44,443 bases of DNA from Stereocaulon alpinum (Eukaryota > Ascomycota > Lecanoromycetes > Lecanorales > Stereocaulaceae): assembly GCA_018257865.1 (NCBI GenBank), contig JAEUBA010000149.1, positions 1 to 44,443 on the forward strand, in the 5' to 3' direction. How positions within the stretch are numbered: the stretch's first letter is position 1; each line of letters starts with the position of its first letter. Under the pieces are notes generated by a model. That model was not told where the DNA came from and searched no databases. It saw only the letters and a list, made by a program, of their open reading frames with translations. The translations under genes were made by a program, and so were the position numbers. Below, piece by piece: positions 31,750-44,316 of the stretch.

Positions 31750-34490
31750 GATTTCTTATCGTACTATCCTTCCCCTGCGCCCTGTCGGAGGATGAGTGTT
31801 CAAGCGTCGTTTACCGCATGAATGCCGTGCTCTATTTTACAGTAGCGGATGTTGCGAGCCCAGCTGTAACATAAAGTAGATCCTAGACCATCATGGCGCC
31901 TTCCACCTTAATCAATCGTAATTACTTACGTACTCCTAATCGAGACAATACTCCTGGGTGACAGGGAAATCCCGCTCTTTCACAAGATAGCGGTTTCGGT
32001 AGAATCGCGAAAGTAAACCGAGAATTGATTTACGTCGCTGGTGCGTGAGCCCTAGCCTACTATCAGGGAGAGTTTTGCCTACCGCGTCCAATTCCGCTTC
32101 TAATTGGTCCACTACAGACTATACCTTCTCTTGGAGTCTTTTATAAGCGTTAAGATAGCGCGGATCTTAGCCACCGTATTTACTGCTCTCCCGAATCTCT
32201 TGGGTAATGCTATTATTTTGAAGCGCTTGAGCTTGTTCTAGTAATAAGTTGAGAAAATTATATATAAATCGATCATAGCCCCGGAGTCGCCCCTGCCGAA
32301 TAAAATGAACGATCCTTGTCCTCAGCTCAGGGGTTTGGCTCTCTTTTACGACGTTTTCTATAAGAAGATAATCTAAGCTTGCTGATAAGTCTTGAGCTAG
32401 GTTTATAGGGCATTCTGTTAAGATCTCAAACTCTCTACCCCTTCCTGCTTTATTGATAATATTATATAGCGCCGTATCGCTACAGTCTATTAGGTATTTC
32501 TTCTGCTTAGATATACTAAATATCGTAAGCCAGCGATATTTATCGCACTTAAGGAGATTAAGTATACTAGAAGCCGCTATTAAGGGGCGACTAAGAATAC
32601 CGTCGGCGCGCTTAGGTACTAAGATTAAATATACTATAGAAGAGAGGATTAAACCATTTGCTAATAGAAAAGCAAGCGCCGTTTCTATAGAATAGAAGAA
32701 CTTAGACGTGTCCTTTATATTAAGTAGTATTAAAGGCGCCTATCTTAGTCTATACTTCGTTAGCCTATCCCTAATATAGTAAATTAAGGTCTTTAGTATC
32801 TTCGGATAGCCCTAGGTATATAATTCCTATATATAGACCCTATATATAGGCTATCCTTTTATTCTTTACTCTTATCTTATCTTCTTAATTCGCGGATAGT
32901 CGGAGCTTTTCTTCCCTAGTAATAATATTAACCTCTATCCGCAGGAGAGCTGTAATATATATAGGCTCGTTAGAAACGTTACTAACGGATCTATATCTTA
33001 GCGCTTCTATAAGATACTAGAGCTCGCTACTAGAACCTTTTAAGTATTCGATTCTAAGTTTTATATACTCGCTATTAAGTTCGCTAGTGAAGTAGTATAT
33101 TTTAGGGTCCTTTATCGTTAATAAGTCGCTAAGGACCCGGCCTAACTTAATAATTCTATCCCAAAATTGTATCTAGATTTTTAACGCTAGGTTGACCTTA
33201 TTAAGAGTCTATAACCTAAATATCCAGTTGGATAAGAACACTCTCGATAAAATCTCGATTAGTTAAAGGTACCTATAATCTATTACGGTTAGAGACGAGT
33301 TTAATATAAGTACTTAGGACGCTTCTTAGTAAACTTCTAGTATTTTTGCTAGAGCGAGAAGCTTATACTCTAGATCTACTAGATAGTAGAGTGTATTAAG
33401 CTATAGATAAGGCCTCTTCTAATCCCCTTAGGCGGATTCCTCTATATAGAATCTTATAAGGAGATCGTAAATATAGCGAAGCTAATATTAAGGTAGAGAA
33501 TTTTCTTTTATATTACCTAGTCTATCTACCTATATATAGGAGAGCGCGATATACTATAAGTTCGGTTATATAGCGATAATAGTAACGGAAATTTTACTAC
33601 TTATTTAGTTTAATCTAAGATCTAATAGCGCGTTCTTACTATCTTTTAATACCTTAACTACTTCTACTTAGTCCGCCTTAACGTCTTTACAGATACCTCC
33701 CTAACGATATAGAGATTTATATATTAAGGGATCGATCTATAGGGCACGGTAGCCTTTAAAGGAATAGTTATTATACACTCCCTTCTTATAAGGTTTCGTT
33801 ATTTTGGAGAGATAAATCTTGGCTTGTAGTGAATAGAACTTTCTAAGCGTAGATAAGGCTAGGGTAGGATACTATCTATATCGCTTCTATATCTCTACTA
33901 CTCGCAGACTTAGTTTATCGAAATTTCCCTAATATAATAAGTTAGAGACGATTTCTATACTTATATCCCTAGCCTTTACGGTTAAGATAAGAGAAGTGCT
34001 AATAATCTCAGCTGTGGTAGTAATACTAATCTTCAGCTTTGTATTAAATTCTCTAGGTATAGTAATAAGAGCTATTAAGGTTATCTTTAAATATTAGTAA
34101 AGGTAGGTGAGACGCTTCTAATTAAGGTTTAGATTATTTATCTATTACCTAAGTTTCCCTAGAAGTGTTTTTGTCGAAATAACCACTTTAAAGTATATAC
34201 TACACACGAAGTTATCCTAATCGAAAAGTTTACCTAATATCTCCTAAAGGAGCCTAAAGAAGAGCTAGGTTTGCAGAAAGCGCTCTAACTCAGATATTAC
34301 TAGTATAGGCTTATAGAGGGACGTAGTCGATATATCTACTATATCCGCGGTAACTTAGTAGGCTTCCTTAGTTTTAATATTTCGAGGAAGGGGACTTTAT
34401 AGTAGTCGTTAGATAAAATATAGGGGACTTCGTTATCTTCGGTAAGCTCGATACCAAAAGGACGCGTGAGATAGTCTATTATAGATAGTC
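31750..34490 (-). pseudogene. Decayed HET-domain gene
   Basis: Read on the minus strand from about 34490 downward. After reading through TAA/TAG stops the frame shows the HET-domain order: ISELERFLQT near 34300; YIALSYI then VDRLGNIKENSLP near 33550 (normally ALSHVW); a LEYKLLALAKILEVY block; LSRVFLSNW; KIWIQFWDRIIKLGR near 33170; and SNVSNEPIYITALLRIE near 32970. The C-terminal part is much better preserved: CDKYRWLTIFSISKQKKY, GREFEILTECPINLAQDL, LDYLLIENVVKESQTPEL, RLGLTHQRRKSILGLL. HET proteins trigger incompatibility cell death in fungi when hyphae fuse. Stops at about 32170 and 31940 are TAA/TAG. The gene is dead. Introns could not be placed. Confidence 0.78.
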
Positions 34491-34499
34491 GTCTCCGGA

Positions 34500-36640
34500 T
34501 ATAAAGAAAAGTGACTTTGGCCCTTAGGATTTTTAGAGCAAGATAATATAACTAGTTAATATTAGACGTAGTAAGGTAGCAAGATATCGCCGGTTGTTAC
34601 TAGGACTAGGGGCTAAGGAGACCCTACATTTGTTTGATACCTTTATATCGTTAAGAATAGTAATTAAGTAAGGAGTTAGATTCAGCTAATTATTGCTATC
34701 GATAATAATCTAGGTAGGTAGGGGGCTACCTACTAAGAATAGTAGCTAAGTTAGCTAAGGCGCTACTAAGGATCGCTACTACTAATTCCTAGTAGAAAGT
34801 ACTACTGCTAATCCCCTTCTAATAACTCTCCCTTTTTTTAAACCCGCCTTATCCCTAAGGCTTCCGACTCTTTAAGTACCCTTAGTCTTTAATAGCCCTG
34901 CTATTAGTGTTGCTAGAAGCTCTTTATAGGCCTAGGCCTAGGTCTATTCTTAGAGACTAAGAGATATTTCCTTTACTAGCTATATCTTTAGGTCTTTTCG
35001 TTCCTTAATCTACTTCTTAGTATATATCTCCTTCTCTAGGGATAGTTATATTTTAGATTATACTTATATCCGTAGTTCTAGTAGATACTTTACTTTTAAC
35101 TCCTAGTATATATTATCTCTCTCCTCCTTCTATATAACTATCTCTTTAACTTTCAGTAGGTCTGTTTTTACCTCCTTATATAATTACTACGTAATATTAG
35201 GTTAGCAGTTAATATATCGATAATAGTACCCTTTAAAGACCTCTGTAATAATAAGGTCTAGTAGTATAATAGGATAAGAAGAGTTACTAGCGGTAGCGGA
35301 ATTACTAGGCGGGAAGTTAATAGTAGTAGGGTTACTTTAAGGCGTATCGCTAGTAGCTAGGTTACTATAAGGTATATCGCTAGCAGCTAGGTTACTATAA
35401 GGCGTACTACTACGGTCTAGTATTAGTAGAAGATATTTATAAACTGCTAGGAATTAAATAGTAGCTTTCCGGGCCTTCTTAGCGTAGTTACTTAGTATAT
35501 TCCCAATTTCTACTAGTTCTTGTCTTATAATCTTAGCGGTATAGGCTAGCGTAGTAATATAGCTATCTAGTTATAATTAATAGTTATATTCTACTATTAT
35601 CGGTATATTCCTAGGTATAATACGGAGAAGTTTCTTAGTAAATTCGCTACTTTCTAGTAGTATAGTTATTTACGTAAGGTCCTCCTTTATTAATAAAAGT
35701 AACTAAGTTAAGTTCTCTTATAAGGTCGCTAAGTATCCTTTATATTTCTTTTTTATAATAATAAGCTCGCTTAGTTTTACTTTTAAGTATCTTAATTAAC
35801 CCGCTTAGTTTAATATAGATAAAGCTAGGTAGCTATATCTAAGTATAATTCCTAGTTAGTATAATCGATTAAGGTCCTATAAGCCTAGTTACCGACTTCT
35901 TTCTATAGTTTTACTATCTTATTAGCTATCTACTCCTAAAAGGAGTTATTACTTACCTTATTAGGTTAAGAGTTTATTTAGTAGGTACGTCTATCCTTAG
36001 TCTTAATAGTAAGAGGTATAGGGTACTTAGTCTTAGTTATTAGGTAGGGAAACTCGCTAATTTTCGTAGTTAGGCCTTAAATCTCTAGCTTAGGGACTAG
36101 TAGAGTTAGTTTATATCTTTTAATAAAGATATTATTATTATTATCGCCTTAAGAGTCTTTAGTAATAGAGTTACTAAAGGGGGAGAAATAGTCTATAGGT
36201 ATTATAGTACTAGCGGCTTAGGTATACTTTCTCTTAGTAGATAGCCTATTACTACTAGACGGACTACTTTTCTAATTTCTAGCCTTAACTAAGCCGCCTT
36301 TCTAACCTACTAGGACCTTTACTAAGTTCTTCTTATAGGGGAGGCCTATTTCTTAACCTATAATAAGATATAGTAGGAGTATACTATTATACTAGGGGGT
36401 ACTATAGATATTAGATAGTTAAGGTCGGATAGTTAAGGTAATAGTAAGGTTAAGAAGTAAGAGGTAGGTATTAGTAAATTTACCTTATTTAGTACTTACT
36501 TTACTTTATCCGCTCTATTTTATACTTAGCTTAGCGTTATACTAGTAAGCTATTACTTATTAGCTAACTCTACGTCCTATAATCTTAGGGCGCGTTATCC
36601 TACCTATCTAAGGCGGAAGCGGAAAGAAGACTAGTATACC
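34500..36640. other. RIP-mutated DNA, unresolved
   Basis: Strongly CA/TG-depleted. On the minus strand, coding-like stretches are visible around 35500-34900 (YSNLAASDIP repeats, then EVFKGYYYRYINCQPN and a charged, helix-like part) and around 36100-35700 (EVGNQAYRTLIDYTNQELYLD-like, shortened here). These could be a gag-type product of the neighbouring Ty3 element or an unrelated gene. No family is recognised. Confidence 0.4.
35331..35400 (-). repeat. 30-bp tandem repeat, about 2.5 units
   Basis: Units start at 35331, 35361 and 35391 with GTTACTWTAAGG. On the minus strand each unit codes for ten residues of the form YSNLAASDIP, so it was a short amino acid repeat in a now decayed protein. 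Confidence 0.65.
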
Positions 36641-38110
36641 GGAGTACTACTAGCTGCTAGGGTAGCTAGCTAGACTCCTCCTAAAAAGACTAGCTCTCGT
36701 TTATAGTAAAGTATTATATTATTAAGGTAATACCTCTTAGCTATACTATTACTATAGATCTCCCTAACCTAAGTACTATATTAGTATTTAGTCTATTTAA
36801 CTAGTAGACGTAGTCCTAGCTAGCGCGTATTAAGCTTCTTCCCCCGTTAATTATCGACCTAATAATTCCTAACTAGGACTAGGTCTTCTACTTTAGGGAT
36901 TCGCTGCCTTCGCTAAGCCGCCTTATAGTAGTAATAGGTATAGGACGCTATCTTACTACTTAGTAACCTATCTTTATTTCGAAGTACTGCGAATAACTAA
37001 TATTAGTACTCTGCTAAAGGTTACTCTACTAGTTCTAGTACTAGGAGGGTTATAGGTTCGATATTAAGGTAATAGTATTTAGGCTCGAATCCTAGTATAA
37101 TTTAAGCTAGCGTATATCTATAGATTTTAGTAGTCTTAGTATTTATATTTAGGGCGTTATCTTAGACTAATAGCGACTAAGAGTTAGTTATTCTTCGTTT
37201 AATATACTTTTTATTAATCTATACTAATATTTCCTATACCGATCGTTCTAGTAATCCTATAGATATAGGATAACTAATAGGACCTGTAAAATAGCTTACC
37301 CTATACTCTAGTAGAACGGCGTGTAAGTCATTATTAATAAAGTAGGAGCTATTATCCGTATAGAGCCCCTAAGGCTACCTAAAAACCGGTACTATATATT
37401 CCTAGATTATATCGATAGTCTTATAGGCTATATACTATATATATACCTTCGCCTATACGAACCTACTAAAGAAATCGACTACTAATAGTACGTAGGCGGA
37501 TCTAATCGTAGTATATATTAGACTAATAGGGCCTAACTAATCCGCTCTTAGTATTATTATTAGTTTAAATAATTATATTATTAATAGTATACTCCTAATT
37601 AGCTTCTTAAGGCGAGACTAGTATAAATAGCAGCTAGTATACTACTTATATACGTCTTTCGTCCTAGTAGGCTAGTACGCCCTACTAATTAGATAGTTAA
37701 GTATTAATACGGTAGTATAGTAGCCGTAATCCTTATATATAGCTTTTAAGAATTATAGTATCTACTCTTCTATAATATAGATACTATTAGCGCCTATTAT
37801 TTTAATATATCTAAGGTATTTGCTTTTAGAGGGATATAGTAGCCTAAATAACTTAGCCTTATACTATAAGGCCTAGTAGCGGTTTTAGGGTACCTCTACT
37901 TCTACTAACTTTTCTTTACCTCCTTTAAGGTAGTCGACTAGTTAGTAGTATATAGGAGACCTCCGGTACTTCTCTAGGTTCCTATTCGTTAATATAATAC
38001 TAAGAGGATATATACGTTAACGTAGTATCTCTAAGTATATTATAGGTATTACTAACTTATTGTGATATATACCTTTCGTACCCTAGTAGCGCGGCGCAAT
38101 AGTATACTAA

Positions 38111-39139
38111 TATTAGGGCTTCGGGGTATACCGCACCCCCGGACTACTAAGCTATATACAGTCTAATAGTATCGCCCTAGTAAGTACCGAATATTTTAAG
38201 TTTTACCCTTAGGGGTTTAGCGGTAGACTACGCCTATAGTTACTAGGTTAATAAGTATATTTAGTATAATAAAGCTTAATAATCTTAACCCGAATTATAA
38301 AGGTCTAAGGTTTAATACTATTAAGGGGGTAATTTCTAAGGGATTTTTTCAGGGGGCGGTAGCTATAATTAGTTATTAAGCGACCTAATAGGGTTTCTAT
38401 TATCCTAACCCTACTATACTACTTCAGCGCGTAGCCCGTAGTAATAAATTTTCGCTAGGGGCCTACTATAGAGTACCTTTTAGGGGCTTCGATTATTCGC
38501 TAAGTCCTTTAGGTACGAATATTCTTAGTAGGGGCGCCTTATAGGGGCCTACTATCTAGCGGAATCGCCCTTTATAGGGGCCGCTATCTTTATTCGCTAA
38601 GTCCTTTAGGTACGAATATTCTAGTAGGGGCGCCCTTTAGGGGCCTACTACCTAGTAGAAGCGTCCTTTAGGGAGGCCGCTAACTAGAAGTTCCCTTTAT
38701 AGGCTTTAACTTTCTTATTTCGCTAAGTCCTTTAGGTATAAATAATCCGGTAGGGGCGCCCTTTAGGGGCCTACTACTTAACGGAAGCGTCCTTTAGGGA
38801 GGCTGCTAACTAGAAGTATCCTTTATAGGCTTTAACTTATTATTTCGCTAAGTCCTTTAGGTATAAATAATATCTAGTAGGGCGCCCTTCGGGGCCTTAC
38901 GACCTAACTTATACCGAATATTCGGGCTTATTATAGGGGAACGATATTTTTCTACCCTACTAGGCGCTATAGACGTCGCCCTAGGGGGGGGATAATTATT
39001 AGGGCTCCGGGGTATACCGCACCCCTAGACTATTAAGCTATATATAGTCTAATAGTGTCGCCCTAGTAAGTACCGAACATTTTAAGTTTTGCCCTTAGGG
39101 GTTCAGCGGTAGACTGCGCCTATAGTTACTAGGTTAATA
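38111..39139. mobile_element. Insertion flanked by 143-bp direct repeats
   Basis: Direct repeats at 38111-38253 and 38997-39139 (both begin TATTAGGGCT, contain GGGGTATACCGCACCCC and end TACTAGGTTAATA) enclose about 740 bp without coding content, including a four-unit tandem array. The unit splits the Ty3 pol between RNase H and integrase. It resembles a TRIM-type non-autonomous LTR element in layout, but terminal TG/CA and target duplication were not established. Confidence 0.6.
38495..38940. repeat. Four-unit tandem array, about 125-bp period
   Basis: Units start with TTCGCTAAGTCCTTTAGGTA at about 38495, 38592, 38717 and 38842 (steps 97, 125, 125). Each continues with GTAGGGGCGCCCTTTAGGGG and a TCCTTTAGGGAGGC-type block. 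GC content is higher than in the surrounding desert, and several short inverted GGGGC/GCCCC pairs could fold. Confidence 0.75.
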
Positions 39140-40903
39140 ACTAAGGTTTATTTAAAGACGTGAAGTAGTAATAGTAGGTATCCGTTTATTAGTAGAACTA
39201 ATTACTAACGATCCTACTTCTCTAGGGTCTACGCTCCTTATACTTATTAAGTAGAAGCGGGGTAGTATAACGTCTTCCTACGCACGTGTTGCGCTAACGG
39301 TATATCCCGGTTACGTTATAGCTATACTAAGTATTAGATTACTGCTAATACCAAACAGACCCTAATAGTTACTGAGTATTACACTTATCTACTAGGGGTA
39401 GGGATTATAAGGTAATTATATAGCCTAGTAACCTACTTAGACTATCTACTACTCTAATATACTAGTCCCTTAACGGTCGATAGATAAGCTTAATATTAAA
39501 TTCGCTAAGTCGATCTAACTAAGTTATAATCCTTCCCTTCTTAGTCTATCTAGTAGTAAAGATCGGTTTTAAGGCCTTATAGTCCGTATAGATAATAACT
39601 AGGTATTTACTTCCTATAACTAGCTACCTTACTTCCGCTAGATATTTTATAATAGTATAGTATTCTCTTTCCTAATTCGAATATCTAGTCTCAGCGTCTT
39701 ATAGCCTGAATAATAGGAATATAATAATTCGTTCGGTAGGTAATAGGGTAGGTAAGGCTTCTATTCCTAGTAGTACTCCCCTAATTTAGAAAAGGTAGCC
39801 ACTAGGGTACTTTAACTAGTATTTATTACTAAATAGTATTAAGCTTCTAAGTCTATCCCTGCTATAGTATTCGTATATATCGTATACTTAACTTTATCGA
39901 AGGACTACTGCTATTCTAGATCTTAGTTAAATATATCCTTTTCTACCTACTTCCGGCGGATAGTAGGCTTCTTTACCTTAGGTTTCTTAGTTTCCTTAGT
40001 TAGGTCTTAGTTATACTCCTTAACTTCTATATTATATACTAACTAAGGTCTTAGATTATCTGCTACCTATATTAGGTATACCTTCTTTATATCTATAATA
40101 AGCTGGGTACGTCCGGGTATAAAGATCTATAAGAAGGGTATTAGCTATAAGAAACCGTCTAGCTCCTCCCTACTAAAAGGAATTAGCTATTTTATAATCT
40201 TCTCTTTATACTTCTAAAAAGGTTTTAGGCCTTCTATACTTCCCTAAAACCCTAGTATATCTAGGCTTCGTAAGAAAAGGTAGGTTTTATAACCTAATAG
40301 GTAGACTAGACTAAATATATACTATAGGAAGTATTAGGTATATAAGAACTCGAAGAGGGTATTAAAGTCTATAGTAGCGGCTCTATAATTATCTATAAAG
40401 ACTAAGAATAAATAATCCTTATAATCTCTAATTAGACTAGGTATCCGTAATACTCCCTTATTATTAGCTAGTAGTAGGCCGAATACTAAATCCGTAAATT
40501 AGGTATATATATATAGAGTACCTATAAGGCCTTAGCCTATTCGTAGATATACCTATTAGCTATTAGGGGTAATAAACCTAGTCTTATTAATATCTTCCTT
40601 CTTTATTAGTAGGGCCTAGTAGCTATTAGAGGTATTAGTAGAGAAAAAGACTTAATATTTAGGCTTAATAAAGGTTGCTATAACTTCTTTAAGGTAGTAT
40701 ATAGGATAAGTTAGTACCCGTAATCTTTATAGAAGATTAATAATTAAACCGGCTATATCTCGCTTATTTAATACTTAATTTATAAAATTTACTAAGTAGA
40801 TTTAGAAAGTTCTCTATTTATAGTCTAAGCGGGCTTCTAATTCTAAGTAATAGCTATCTTAGACCTCTATACCGAGTAAAATCTAACCCCTAAGTAACTC
40901 CTA

Positions 40904-41990
40904 CTAGCTGTAACCGTCCTATAAGTACTAGACCTATAGTAGTACCTACTTATAGACTAGGTTATTTATAAGCTTATACCTAATATAGTTATCCGAATCC
41001 GGACTAATTATATACAGGTTCGACTCTATAGTAACGCGCGAGTTACTAATATAGAATTATCTATAGGTAAACGCTAGACGGGACCGTAGGTTAAGTCCTA
41101 TATACTTTATTAACTAGCCCTACGACTTATTAATAGTTATTACGAAGGTAGGGCGTATAGGGAACTGCTTACGGGTAAATAAGGTAGAGATATACTTATT
41201 ACTATCCTTAGACTATAAAGGGATCTTATATAAGACTACCTCGCTACCGTCGAAACTCCTACCTATAATATTACCCTTAAGGACGTATCTCCCGTATTTA
41301 GTAAGTAGAATACGGGTCCTATTATAGAGACGGGGTATATTAAGGTTCCTTATTAATATTACTAGTATCCCTACCTTTAACTATAGCTTATATAGTAGTA
41401 GTAAGGGCTTATAGAATTTATTCTAGTACTTATTAGGGAATATCTCGTTTTCCTTAGGGTTTACCGCTTAATCGAAACTCTAGTATTTATAGTAGTCGCC
41501 CCGTATATAGTCGAGAATATAGTTATTAACTCTCTAGATATCCTTATTTATAATAGCTAGAATTACTCGTTTAGTTAAATAGCGCCGGTCCGGAAGATCT
41601 CTACTAATAGTAGGGTAAATCTTATTAATTAGTGCGTCTATAGTATTCCCTAGTAGGTATCTATATTTCTAGGGAGACTTCTTATCCTTAGTAATTAGGT
41701 CGACTATATTACCTTTACTATTACTAATAGATAGGAGAGCTTTAGTAAATTCTACTATTCGCGGCCTACCTTCTTTAGTAAGACCTTTATTACTTAAATA
41801 TATATTAGTAGTAAGCTGAAGGATAGTTACCTTATCCTAAAACGCCGCCTTCTAGATATAGGTATTAATAATAACGCCTACGGTTCCCCCTAGGACTACT
41901 AGTAAGGTCTAACGGAAATCGCCGTAAAAGTAAATAACCTTACTACTAAAGTAAGCCCCTATAACGGGGTGGTTTAACTCCTACGGGTAA
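40904..41990 (-). mobile_element. Second Helitron, 3' half (helicase C-terminus)
   Basis: Minus-strand Pif1-type helicase: KVIYFYGDFR then TLLVVLGGTVG near 41900, RRYLTKRVILAIINKDI near 41590, YKLYLKVGILVILIRNLN-like near 41380, then FVITINKS and IKYIGLNLRSRLAFTY near 41100 and LINNLVYK near 40970. After the stop, an imperfect hairpin (40957-40916 on this strand) is followed eight bases later by CTAG at 40907-40904 and then T, the Helitron 3' signature. The nickase half is missing; similarity ends at about 41990. Beyond the CTAG the Ty3 pol frame resumes, so it was probably inserted in that element. Confidence 0.8.
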
Positions 41991-42900
41991 ATCACATAGT
42001 GTATTAAGTACTAAGAAGGTAATAGAGATAGATAGTTATTAAAGTATCTTTAGCTAAAACTCCTCTCTATTATATAAGTTAAATATAAGGAGATAAGAAA
42101 ATATTCTACTAAAGGAAAACCTATCCTTATATATTTAAGGGGAGAGCCCTATACTCTCCCTAGATACCTTAGTTATATCTTATAATTAGTATAATTACTA
42201 CGACTAGTTTATAGAGGTACTATAATCGTACCCTATAACTACTATAACTACTACGACTAGTTATATAATAGCAGTCCCTAGACTACTCTGCTTAGTATAT
42301 CCCTAGTTACACTTAGACCTATAATACTATCCCCTTATTAAGGAATCTTCGTCCTAAAGAAACCTTACTTCCTTAATATTCCCTATACTATCTAACCGTC
42401 GCTAATAACTTATTAATCGTATTTCCTAGGTTAGTCTAGTAGCTATAGTATTATATCTTAGGTATATACGTTCCTAAAAAGAGTACTACCTATTATCTCT
42501 TTCTTCTAAGTATACTAAGTATATTCGTTTAGGTAGGAGCTACTAACCTACTAAACCCGTTATATATTTCGATAGTATTAACTGAGCGATAGCTAAATTA
42601 AAGAAGGAGGAGGAGGAAGTAGAGGCGGCTATAGATACTACTATAAAGCTTCTAGTTTCTAAGAAATAAAAGTTAAAACGTATACGTATATAGCGTCGTT
42701 TCCTTAAAGAGCGGGAGTAGAAGCTCTTTAATAAAGGACTTTTAGAGGTTAAGGATTTAGAGAGCTAAAGGAACTAGAGAAGGCGTAGGAGGTAGAGAAG
42801 ATAATAAATAATACTATTTCTTCTAACGCGCTAGCTAACCCTTCTTTATAGACCCCTAAAATATTCTTATAGTTTTAGGGTTCTAAACCTAGAACTCTAC
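41991..42900. other. RIP-mutated DNA, unresolved, LTR-like
   Basis: Non-coding in both strands as far as can be read. It lies where the Helitron similarity stops and beyond the 3' end of the chromodomain element's pol, so it may hold LTR sequence of that element. Repeated TAACTACTATAACTACTACGACTAG-like short motifs occur near 42200-42260. No terminal repeat pair was found. Confidence 0.35.
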
Positions 42901-44316
42901 TAGTTTTTTAGGATAGTTAAGTACTAAGGGTAATTCCTATATATTCTCTAAATAATTATAGTCTAACTATTTAATTAGGTACCTCTTTTTCCCTTTAATC
43001 TCTTAATAATCTAGAATTTCTTTAATATTATACTCCTTATTATCCTAATCTAGGAGGAGTAGTATAATACGTAGTAGTATTTTAGGGCTTACTTTCTTAA
43101 GTAATAATATATAGAATACTAGGTACTTCCTTATTAGTTAAGGGAGGTTTAGTATATAGTTTATATCCCTTTTATATTCCTTTATAAAGAAAGGTCCTAG
43201 CTTTATATAATTAAGCTTATTACTAAGCCTATTAGTCTTAAAATTTCTATAAAGAAGATATACCTTATCCCCTTCGGAAATATTCGGTCCTATCGAGCGT
43301 TTTTAATTATAATATATTATTAAGTAGTTACTTAGGAATTATAAATTTTTCTATAATTTTTAATAGATTCTTACTATTTCTTTAGTAGTAATAGTTACTT
43401 TCTAAGCCTTTAGTTTAATTCCCTTTAGTAATAGCGTCGTACGTAGTTCGAACTTATAGTTAGCTTAGAACGGTATTATACCTATTAGGTTAGATATTAA
43501 TCTATTATATACTAGCTGCGCGATTAGTAGGTAGGATACCTAATTATCTTATTAGTAGTTAATATAATACTAAAGATACTACTCTAGCGTCTAGTTAGTT
43601 CTCTCCGTCTAACCGTTAGTCTACGGATAAAATACTATACTTATCTTTATCTTAATTCCTATTATATCTGTTAATAATCTCTAGAACCTAGAGGTAAAGA
43701 GCTTATCTTAATCTAAAATTATCTCTTTAGGAAGCCTATAGTTAGCTACTATTATTTATAAGAATATATACGCTAGATCCTTAACGTCTAATACTTCCTT
43801 ATATAGTATAAAATACGCTATCTTAGTTAATTAGTCGTTAATTACTAAGATCGTATTATAGTATATACCTATTAGTCGTTCCTTTAACTTTAGGAGTTTA
43901 ATAACGAAATCCTATATAATACTCTTCTATAGACTATCTAGGTACGCTAGCGATTTTAACTCTCTATAAGACTTATATTAGGTATACTTTATCCTAATAT
44001 ATATATTATACTTATTAATACGATCTTCGATATATTTTTATATCTTAGGAAAGTAGAAGTTATAAGATATCTTCTTAAGTATCTTTTTAATCCCTTAGTA
44101 TCTACCGGAGCTTTTAGCTTTATAATATATTCTAAAAATCTCTCCTTAAGTACCTATAGGGATATAAATCCGTTCTTAAAAGGTTAGTAGTCTTAAATCT
44201 ATTTTCTTAAATAAGTTATAGCTATTAATATCTTTATAGATCTTAGATATAACTTTATCCTTTAATAAGTCTTTTAGTATCCTCTTAGTTAAATCTTTAC
44301 TATTAATAGTTATTAT
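42900..44316 (-). mobile_element. Chromodomain Ty3/gypsy (chromovirus) relic
   Basis: Minus strand, truncated at the upstream side. Integrase about 44200-43500: zinc-finger part, DFVIKLLKLKERLIGIYYN, LVINDQLTKIAYFILYKEV, then DKLFTSRFW. Its C-terminal part follows near 43260: LLYRNFKTNRLSNKL then KLGPFFIKE. A chromodomain lies near 43040-42920: IKEILDY-EIKGKKRYLIK, NYLENI-ELPLVLNYP. The chromodomain after integrase defines chromoviruses, which target heterochromatin. TAA/TAG stops throughout. The element ends abruptly at about 44316, where sequence becomes unmutated. Confidence 0.8.

Larger units (their letters stand above)
36640..40900 (-). mobile_element. Ty3/gypsy pol relic, interrupted
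   Basis: Minus-strand pol in the usual order. Reverse transcriptase about 40880-39900: NKRDIAGLIINLL, LKEVIATFIKPKY, VFFSTNTSNSYWAL-like, TDLVFGLLLANN, VFIDNY, DILGF, then EELDGFL and PGRTQLIIDIKKVYL. RNase H about 39720-39480: DAETRYSN, EREYYTIIKYLAEVR, YTDYKALK. Integrase about 37980-36700: zinc-finger part, LIVDFFSRFVQAKVY, LYTDNSSYFIN, GLLERSVQEILV, LGFEPKYYYLN, KLNTRWLGPRLLVK-like. Stops are TAA/TAG from RIP. A small repeat-flanked element sits between RNase H and integrase, and a Helitron end lies at its upstream side. LTRs were not identified. Confidence 0.82.

Noticed and set aside
32453..32695. 80-residue plus-strand open frame
   Set aside because: It lies antisense to the decayed HET gene, whose minus-strand reading has clear protein character.
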